DNA of 64,000 bases from CAXBES01 sp963974915 (lineage in GTDB: Bacteria > Bacteroidota > Bacteroidia > Flavobacteriales > Flavobacteriaceae), in contig CAXBES010000001.1 in the NCBI GenBank assembly GCA_963974915.1, forward strand, positions 340,430 through 404,429. Direction: 5' to 3'. Under the pieces are notes generated by a model, which made no database searches, was not told the origin of the DNA, and was given only the letters and a program-made list of their open reading frames with translations. The position numbers and the translations under genes are program-made. Below, in pieces: positions 58,845 through 64,000 of this stretch; position 1 is the stretch's first letter; the number at the start of each line of letters is the position of its first letter.

Positions 58845-60224
58845 TTGGTAGGAATATTTTGTCATAAAAATGAGGAAACAGATAGTACAAGTGTACTTCG
58901 TTTTTATCAAGACAAGACAGTTATTAGTATTTCCTTAAGTAATTATCCTTCTAATGACATTTATGAATGGTTTAAAATCGAAAAAAAACATCGATTCTGG
59001 GGAATAGGTAATTGCCAATTAGCTGAAAATAAAATTAGCTTTATCGCAACATCATCAACTGGAAATATAATTTACAATGGCTACTTTTTAAATGATGATG
59101 AAATTGACTTTACAATCGAAAGTCAAATTAATGGACATAAAAGTCAAAAAATCTACCATAGATTAAATACTACACCTAAATCTCAATCAAAAAAAGCTGA
59201 AATTATCGATATTGATAATGAGTTCTATCCAATCGTTTTAATACCAGACTCAATAAAAAACGCTATTGAAAATAGAATTTCTAATCACGAAATATATCAA
59301 TACCTAAATATAACTTTACCAAAATTATCATTAGAAAAAATCCCTTTTGAACCTACAAATTATAAATACATAGATGTTGAAAAATCAAAATATGAGGGAG
59401 ATGGTTGTAAAGCAATAGCAACTATTCCAATGGTTGTGTTTTTTGGAATAATGACATTTTATTGTTTAAGTGTTCAAAGTTATTGGCTTGCCCTTATGTT
59501 TCTGTTTTTTACAATTTTTATGTCAACCGACTTGGGAAAAATGAAGTCAGTTAAGACTTCTAAAAAAGTTATGCTATCTGACAATGAGCACAAGAATTTA
59601 AAAAACAAGCATACAGAATCTGTGAAGCGTATTAAAAATGCAAACAAATTAAAAGAAGAGAACTATTTCAAGGAAATTAATTCAATAGAAGAATCAATTA
59701 AAGACAAGAAAATTGAAATTGAAAGAGAAATCTATTATGAAAAATTAAAACCTATTGCATCAATCTCGTCAGAAAGAGAAAACTATAAACGTGGACTTTC
59801 GGAATTGAACTTTTTAGAACATCTTATTAACCAATTTGGTTCGCAAATATTAGTTGATACAATTTTAGATTTTCCAGATATTTATTATCAACCTGATTTT
59901 ACGTTTATATGCGAAAAAACGGGAGTACACATAGATATTGAGGTAGATGAGCAATATAGCTTAAAAGACAAAAAACCTATTCATTATATTGGCTCAAAAG
60001 ATGACGAGAGGAATCTTGAATTTATATCGTTAAATTGGTGTGTTGTGAGGTTTAGTGAAAATCAAGTTAATCAAGAACCAGAAAAGTGTATTAAACTGAT
60101 AAAAAATCTAATCGAAGCATTGAGAAACAAAACTGAAATAAGAGAATTTGAATTAAGTAAAGACAAAAAATGGACTTTGGAAGAAGCATTGGTAAGTGCA
60201 AAAAACAATAGTCGAATAAATTAA
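58845..60224 (+). CDS. cassette 10: membrane protein with coiled coil and C-terminal endonuclease-like (DUF559-type) domain
   Basis: A 459-residue protein starting at TTG (58845). Residues 1-100 are beta-rich; two hydrophobic helices lie near 190-230; a Lys/Glu-rich coiled coil spans about 245-300; the C-terminal part carries YQPDFTFICEKTGVHIDIEVDE and then FISLNWCVVRFSENQV, which matches the D...ExD core and final strand-helix of DUF559/Vsr-like endonuclease folds. I infer a membrane-tethered nuclease, possibly defensive. A frame break is not seen. Confidence 0.66.
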   Translation: MVGIFCHKNEETDSTSVLRFYQDKTVISISLSNYPSNDIYEWFKIEKKHRFWGIGNCQLAENKISFIATSSTGNIIYNGYFLNDDEIDFTIESQINGHKSQKIYHRLNTTPKSQSKKAEIIDIDNEFYPIVLIPDSIKNAIENRISNHEIYQYLNITLPKLSLEKIPFEPTNYKYIDVEKSKYEGDGCKAIATIPMVVFFGIMTFYCLSVQSYWLALMFLFFTIFMSTDLGKMKSVKTSKKVMLSDNEHKNLKNKHTESVKRIKNANKLKEENYFKEINSIEESIKDKKIEIEREIYYEKLKPIASISSERENYKRGLSELNFLEHLINQFGSQILVDTILDFPDIYYQPDFTFICEKTGVHIDIEVDEQYSLKDKKPIHYIGSKDDERNLEFISLNWCVVRFSENQVNQEPEKCIKLIKNLIEALRNKTEIREFELSKDKKWTLEEALVSAKNNSRIN

Positions 60225-60229
60225 AAAAC

Positions 60230-60366
60230 GTTGCACAACAATGGCTATAAGTAATTGCTGGTTATCGCCTACTTCTGAAAATCCTCGCGGATTTTCAGTT
60301 TGGTGTGTACTTGCAAAGTTAAGTGCTAACCCACGCAACTACTCATAGCCGAGACCGTTACCACAA
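60230..60366 (+). repeat. attC-like site 10
   Basis: Left block GTTGCACAAC, complement of cassette 10 start GTTGTGCAAC; right block GTTACCACAA. Arms GGCTAT and ATAGCC pair; inner hairpin CTGAAAATCC/GGATTTTCAG at 60275-60298. Confidence 0.8.
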
Positions 60367-60381
60367 ATTTTATAAAAACAT

Positions 60382-60930
60382 TTGGAGACTAGATTTGACA
60401 AATATTTGAGTGAAGGAGAAAAGGTACTTTGGAGTGGAAAACCCGAACAACACTCAACCAATTTTGGATATATTTTCTTTCATGCTTTATTAAGTATTTT
60501 CTTTTTAATTTTATCATCAATTTGGACTTTTATCGCAATTGTCAGTAATGCCCCATCGCTTTTTAAAATTATAGGAATCACTTTTATCATATTCGGAATT
60601 ATATTTACTCCAATTCATATTATTTTACATAAGATTCGGAGGTCCAAAATTTATTATGCAATTTCCAATAAAAGGATTTATATAGAATACTGGTTCTTAA
60701 GACGCACAATTAAAAGTTATAAAATTTCCTCACTTCCAATTCCTTCACTTAGAAAAAACTCAAACGGATTAACAACAGTTTTAATAAACTATGAGAAACC
60801 ATTTTCTTTTTGGTTATTAAACTTCGCACCTGAATATAGTTGGAGGGATCAATTTAGAAGGTTAGAATATATAAAAAAAGGACAATATGTCCTAAATTTG
60901 ATTATGAAACAGAGAACAAACTTGTGGTAA
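60382..60930 (+). CDS. cassette 11: membrane protein with bacterial PH-like domain
   Basis: A 182-residue protein starting at TTG (60382). LSEGEKVLWSGKPEQ is the typical opening of bacterial PH-domain (DUF304-like) membrane proteins; two hydrophobic helices (about residues 28-50 and 58-80) follow, then YYAISNKRIYIEYWFLRRTIKSY, the PH-like strands. Function unknown. The stop codon TAA is part of the closing block TTGTGGTAAC, so the gene ends inside the site. Confidence 0.7.
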   Translation: METRFDKYLSEGEKVLWSGKPEQHSTNFGYIFFHALLSIFFLILSSIWTFIAIVSNAPSLFKIIGITFIIFGIIFTPIHIILHKIRRSKIYYAISNKRIYIEYWFLRRTIKSYKISSLPIPSLRKNSNGLTTVLINYEKPFSFWLLNFAPEYSWRDQFRRLEYIKKGQYVLNLIMKQRTNLW

Positions 60931-61058
60931 CAACGTATATAAATAATACCGGACTCAGGGCTTAATCGTTCGGAAATTCCTACTTTTAAAAAACAAAGAC
61001 AATTCGAATAGACAGGTACTAAAACCGGCACTATTCATATACAAACTCGTTGTAAAAC
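60922..61058 (+). repeat. attC-like site 11
   Basis: Left block TTGTGGTAAC, complement of cassette 11 start GTTACCACAA; right block GTTGTAAAAC. Arms GTATATAAATAATACCGG and CCGGCACTATTCATATAC pair. Confidence 0.8.
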
Positions 61059-61087
61059 ATTTAAGACAAACATTCTGCTGATTTAAA

Positions 61088-61900
61088 ATGTCAAGAAAAA
61101 ATTGGAATAGTGAAAAGATTTTTAACCGATTAGTGAATAACAAATCGCAGAAAACCTATTGGAATAACATTTCGGAATTGAGAAAAAGAGCAACAAAAGA
61201 TATTTATGACCAAGCTTTTGAACTTGCAAAATCTGATATTGATAAAAACAAAATAATCGGAATAGACGTTTTAGCTCAATTAGGTTTTGACCCAAGAATC
61301 GGACAACCGAAAACTTTAAAACTGTATTTTGAGTTATTAGAAAATAAACAAAATGATGATGTTCTTTTTTCTCTGCTTTTTGGAATAAGTCATAACAATG
61401 AAAATCTGACAGAAAAGCAAGTTTTAAAACTGACTGAATTTAAAAATTCTAAAAATAAAGATATTCGCTACAGTTTAGTTTCTGCCCTATCGACAGTTGA
61501 AAACCCAAAAGCTATCGAAACTTTAATTGAACTTTCGGAAGATAAATATTCATCAATACGGAATTGGGCAACATTCGGAATTGGAACTTTAAGCGAAAAA
61601 AATAATGACCGAATTTTAAAAGCATTGTGGAAAAGAACAAAAGACAAACATCAAGAAACGAAACTTGAGGCTATTGTTGGATTAGCTAACCGAAATGAAA
61701 TTGGAGTTAAAGCACTAATAATAGAAGAACTGAAAAATGGCGAATTTGGAACCTTGTTATTTGACGCTATCGAAACGCTTAAAGACAAAGATTTTATTTC
61801 ATATTTAGAAAGTAATTTAAAATCTGCTAAAAAAGATAGCGGAATAAAAGAAGAATGGATTAGCGATTTAAAGCAATGTCTAAACAAACTGAAAAAATAA
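61088..61900 (+). CDS. cassette 12: HEAT-repeat protein
   Basis: A 270-residue soluble, helical protein. From about residue 45 onward it has five to six HEAT-like units, for example DIRYSLVSALSTVENPKAIETLIEL and IRNWATFGIGTL and TKLEAIVGLANRNEIGVKALI. HEAT repeats form binding scaffolds; the partner is unknown. Proteins of this kind are common in mobile cassettes and some defence islands. Confidence 0.78.
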   Translation: MSRKNWNSEKIFNRLVNNKSQKTYWNNISELRKRATKDIYDQAFELAKSDIDKNKIIGIDVLAQLGFDPRIGQPKTLKLYFELLENKQNDDVLFSLLFGISHNNENLTEKQVLKLTEFKNSKNKDIRYSLVSALSTVENPKAIETLIELSEDKYSSIRNWATFGIGTLSEKNNDRILKALWKRTKDKHQETKLEAIVGLANRNEIGVKALIIEELKNGEFGTLLFDAIETLKDKDFISYLESNLKSAKKDSGIKEEWISDLKQCLNKLKK

Positions 61901-61905
61901 AAAAC

Positions 61906-62043
61906 GTTTTACAACACCGTGTATAATTCATTGCTAGTTATAGCCTACTTACGAAAGTCCTCGCGGACTTTCTATCTGTGATTTATTTGCTAAATTTAGT
62001 GCTTAAACACGCAACGAAATCATACACAAACACGTTGCCCACA
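61906..62043 (+). repeat. attC-like site 12
   Basis: Left block GTTTTACAAC, complement of cassette 12 start GTTGTAAAAC; right block GTTGCCCACA. Inner hairpin GAAAGTCC/GGACTTTC at 61953-61972 differs from site 1 by paired changes on both arms. Confidence 0.83.
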
Positions 62044-62045
62044 AT

Positions 62046-63020
62046 ATGAAAAAAACTTTGCGACAGACTTTAACACTTGGTTTTTTATTAATCGGAATTG
62101 CTGTTTACGGACAAGAATTTAATTTTGATATTCACAATACAACACTAGATGAATATCTTGAAATGGAGCGGAATTTAGGAAGTGAACAAATTCCTAATAT
62201 CCGAAACCACATTTCTGCTGAAAATGCGCAACCGATAAAATTTAAGCGTGAACAAAAGATTATTTCCGATTTAGTTGGGCATTATTATTTCAAGAAAAAA
62301 GACAGTACAATGTCTCATATACTTTATGAATGGGATGAAAGTCTATTGACTTTGAAAACAAATACGAATGACAAAAAATCAAAGAAATATCAAAAGGCTC
62401 TTATTCGTAAATTCAATGAATTAGAAAAGATGATTACGAATATTTATGGAGAACCTGTTTCAGAAGGCGATTTATCTGATTTAAGAATAGCCAACGATGA
62501 TATTAAAGGCGGTTTGAAAAAAAATGTAAAATGGTTTCCAAACGACAGTACTGAAATCGAAATGTACGCTAATGTTTCAAATTATTATGAAAAGCGTGGT
62601 ATGGTTACAACTTCACCAACTCATAGAATTCGACTTTACATAAGAAACACAAAAAAAGTAGAACAAATTACGCCTGAACTAACTGAAAAGCGAATTGATA
62701 GCTTAAAAGGAAGTACAAAACAATTTATTGCATCGTTAGAAAATGGGAATATAGCAAAATCAAAAAGTTACTTGTCAGAAATGATAATTGACCAAGTGAC
62801 GGACGAACAACTCAAAGCACTAATATCTGGAATTGATTTTGACAGAGAACTTGAATTGGTATACAGCGGAATTCAAATGGCTATGAACGGTAAAGCATTC
62901 GCAATGCTTCAATATAAATACAATGACGACCAAAACAGTCCACCAAAAGAAATGATTAAGGTAATTTTCGATGATAAAAACAAGATTGTAGGAATACAAC
63001 CAATGAAAATGCAAAACTGA
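62046..63020 (+). CDS. cassette 13: exported protein of unknown function
   Basis: A 324-residue protein with a signal peptide (TLRQTLTLGFLLIGIAVYGQ). The mature part is mixed alpha/beta and Lys/Glu-rich (YHFKK-like segments, IYGEPVSEGDLSDLRIANDD), with a C-terminal domain (LKALISGIDFDRELELVYSG). I recognise no domain. The ATG lies three bases after the ten-base opening block at 62034-62043, so there is almost no room for a leader inside the cassette and its ribosome-binding site would lie in the upstream attC arm. Confidence 0.68.
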   Translation: MKKTLRQTLTLGFLLIGIAVYGQEFNFDIHNTTLDEYLEMERNLGSEQIPNIRNHISAENAQPIKFKREQKIISDLVGHYYFKKKDSTMSHILYEWDESLLTLKTNTNDKKSKKYQKALIRKFNELEKMITNIYGEPVSEGDLSDLRIANDDIKGGLKKNVKWFPNDSTEIEMYANVSNYYEKRGMVTTSPTHRIRLYIRNTKKVEQITPELTEKRIDSLKGSTKQFIASLENGNIAKSKSYLSEMIIDQVTDEQLKALISGIDFDRELELVYSGIQMAMNGKAFAMLQYKYNDDQNSPPKEMIKVIFDDKNKIVGIQPMKMQN

Positions 63021-63031
63021 CGAAAAAATAC

Positions 63032-63165
63032 TGTGGGCAACAACGTATAACACTAATAGGTGTCGTTGGTTAACCCAATGGTAAATCCTACATAATTAAC
63101 TATATTTACAACACACAAAAAATAGCGCACTCCCCTACTAGCGTTATACAAACTCGTTGTAGGTA
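63032..63165 (+). repeat. attC-like site 13
   Basis: Left block TGTGGGCAAC, complement of cassette 13 start GTTGCCCACA; right block GTTGTAGGTA. Arms AACGTATAACACTAATAGG and CCTACTAGCGTTATAC pair; loop carries TATATTTA at 63101-63108. Confidence 0.82.
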
Positions 63166-63789
63166 ATGCTGAAAAAGACAATTTACATATCATTCATCTT
63201 GACTTTGACATTAGGTTGTGGAAGTTCCAAATTCAACGTAAATCACGGAGTTGTACTCGAACCGCTTTCTGAAGAAGTAGAAAGAGAAATGAAAATTCTT
63301 GATTTAGAAAAAAGTACAGGAGTGATATTTCCGAAAGAATACGAAGCCGATTTCAATAAAAGCAGATTATCAAACAGATTTACACCAACTGAAAATGAAA
63401 TCAGAGAAGCCGAAATTGAAATAAATAAGCAGTATTTGGATTCCGACAAAAGATTTGCCTACAATCAAAATTTCGTCAGATTTAAAGATGACCCTGAATG
63501 GACTCTTGAGGAAAGACAAAAGGACTTCCAAAACCTAATGAAATGGAATAAAAAGGAAGCAAAAAAGAGCATAAAATTTGACCGACAATATTTAGGGTTT
63601 ATTGAAAACGGACAAAAAATATTAGTAATTCAATTTATTGATTTTAGTCAAGACCCTTATGGATTAAAAGACCAATTGACAAAAAGCTGGATTGGAGGTT
63701 GGCACGGTTGGTTTGAAACAAATGTTAGGTTAAAAGAATATAATATGGAAAAAAGAAAACTAAATAGTTTCGGATGGCCACAATTATAA
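63166..63789 (+). CDS. cassette 14: lipoprotein of unknown function
   Basis: A 207-residue protein with lipobox LTLTLGCG near residue 18, so a lipid-anchored envelope protein. A helical, acidic central part (EPLSEEVEREMKILDLEKS) is followed by a beta-like C terminus (ILVIQFIDFSQDPYGLKDQL, then WIGGWHGWFETNVRLKEYN). Unknown family. The start codon lies one base after the ten-base opening block, closer to the recombination point than in any other cassette. Confidence 0.68.
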   Translation: MLKKTIYISFILTLTLGCGSSKFNVNHGVVLEPLSEEVEREMKILDLEKSTGVIFPKEYEADFNKSRLSNRFTPTENEIREAEIEINKQYLDSDKRFAYNQNFVRFKDDPEWTLEERQKDFQNLMKWNKKEAKKSIKFDRQYLGFIENGQKILVIQFIDFSQDPYGLKDQLTKSWIGGWHGWFETNVRLKEYNMEKRKLNSFGWPQL

Positions 63790-63795
63790 AAGCAC

Positions 63796-63933
63796 TACCT
63801 ACAACAACGGCTATAGTTCATTGCGGCGGAATTTCCTCTCGGAAATTCCTGCGTATTTGCTAACTTTGGTTTACGGCGGAAAATCCTCGCGGATTTTCAC
63901 GCAACGAAACCATAGCCAAAACCGTTGTGGTGC
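63796..63933 (+). repeat. attC-like site 14
   Basis: Left block TACCTACAAC, complement of cassette 14 start GTTGTAGGTA; right block GTTGTGGTGC. Arms ACGGCTATAGTTCATTGCG and GCAACGAAACCATAGCC pair. Two inner hairpins: GGAATTTCC/GGAAATTCC (63828-63849) and GGAAAATCC/GGATTTTC (63878-63898). Confidence 0.82.
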
Positions 63934-64000
63934 ATTTAAAAAAACATCGCCGAAAAAAGAAAACAATTGAAAGCTGAAATAATACATCAACCTTACTCTG
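63924..64000 (+). mobile_element. start of cassette 15 (truncated by window edge)
   Basis: Opens with GTTGTGGTGC followed by ATTTAAA, the usual cassette opening. No start codon of a convincing gene is reached before the window ends. The predicted closing block further right is GCACCACAAC. Confidence 0.7.

Larger units (their letters stand above)
50515..64000 (+). mobile_element. integron-like gene cassette array, 14 complete cassettes and a 15th truncated by the window
   Basis: Cassettes begin at 50515, 51762, 52664, 53359, 54464, 54932, 56284, 56964, 57839, 58817, 60357, 61049, 62034, 63156 and 63924. Each begins GTTR plus six variable bases and then A; each closes with the exact reverse complement of its own ten bases, or with one mismatch at the outermost base in two cases. 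Between the closing block and the next opening block lies a palindrome of attC type. All but one cassette gene read rightward. The cargo changes completely from cassette to cassette while the sites fall into a few related types. This is integron logic: in a circular cassette the two blocks would pair as a single R box. Confidence 0.85.

Noticed and set aside
51634..63933. CRISPR array or simple MITE family
   Set aside because: The repeats are 130-225 bases, far apart, of several families, and separated by full genes. The ends of each intervening unit match each other in a unit-specific way, which neither CRISPR nor MITE insertions would produce.
49303..63933. Classical class 1-like integron
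   Set aside because: The recombinase lacks the IntI patch, its gene reads with the cassettes, and most right-hand boxes (GTTATCT, GTTGTGC, GTTACCA and others) do not fit GTTRRRY. I therefore call it integron-like.

Overview
The window looks like the chromosome of a marine-type flavobacterium (phylum Bacteroidota). The evidence is recurrent TAnnTTTG -7 promoter boxes without a classical -10, low-GC coding, a type IX secretion C-terminal sorting domain, an outer-membrane beta-barrel TonB-family receptor, a fused CcsB-CcsA cytochrome c maturation protein, a geranylgeranylglycerol-phosphate-type UbiA enzyme, YfhO and DUF4834 proteins, and a likely sulfonolipid gene pair.

Region 1 (1-49 kb) is ordinary core chromosome. 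In order it holds: the end of an unrecognised gene, a Bcp peroxiredoxin, a cysteine-free endonuclease III, an ECF sigma factor with a 50-residue gene behind it, uvrA, a sigma-54-type promoter before a very basic repeat protein, a glycosyltransferase plus YfhO pair, a cysteate-acyltransferase-like and a cysteine-synthase-like enzyme, an S9 peptidase, YbaB, a thioredoxin-like protein, an OmpA protein with degenerate repeats, threonine aldolase, a zinc metalloprotease, prfB with its programmed +1 frameshift, an amidohydrolase, an ArsC-like protein, a TonB-family receptor, fumC, a membrane-anchored LuxR-type regulator, CcsBA, a truncated-globin/Crp-Fnr cluster, a KdsC-like/UbiA/Maf gene string, a PIG-L protein and a sodium:solute symporter with a tiny membrane partner.

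Region 2 (about 48.8-64 kb) is the exceptional part. A tyrosine recombinase (49303-50487) is followed, in the same direction, by a promoter-like box, a single attI-like site and an uninterrupted array of 14 complete cassettes and the start of a fifteenth. Each cassette carries mostly one or two genes and ends in a 130-225 bp imperfect palindrome resembling an integron attC site. Every cassette starts with a 10-base block GTTRNNNNNN followed by A, and ends with the reverse complement of that same block (12 of 14 perfect over 10 bases, 2 with a terminal mismatch). Each cassette therefore carries its own matched code, as expected if the circular form rebuilds one folded site. The recombinase has the catalytic R-K-H-R-H-Y set but lacks the extra patch that defines integron IntI integrases, and it carries a roughly 95-residue N-terminal extension. 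This looks like an integron-like cassette system run by a non-IntI recombinase.

Cargo is typical of a mobile accessory pool: two candidate nuclease-fold proteins, membrane proteins with tiny partner ORFs, a HEAT-repeat protein, a Rid protein lacking its usual arginine, an SRPBCC protein, a cupin, a T9SS-secreted leucine-rich protein, secreted proteins and lipoproteins, one cassette with no gene, and one with a counter-transcribed gene and an inverted, internally deleted attC fragment. The array runs off the right edge of the window. All statements come from reading the sequence and remembered family knowledge; no searches or computed folds were made.
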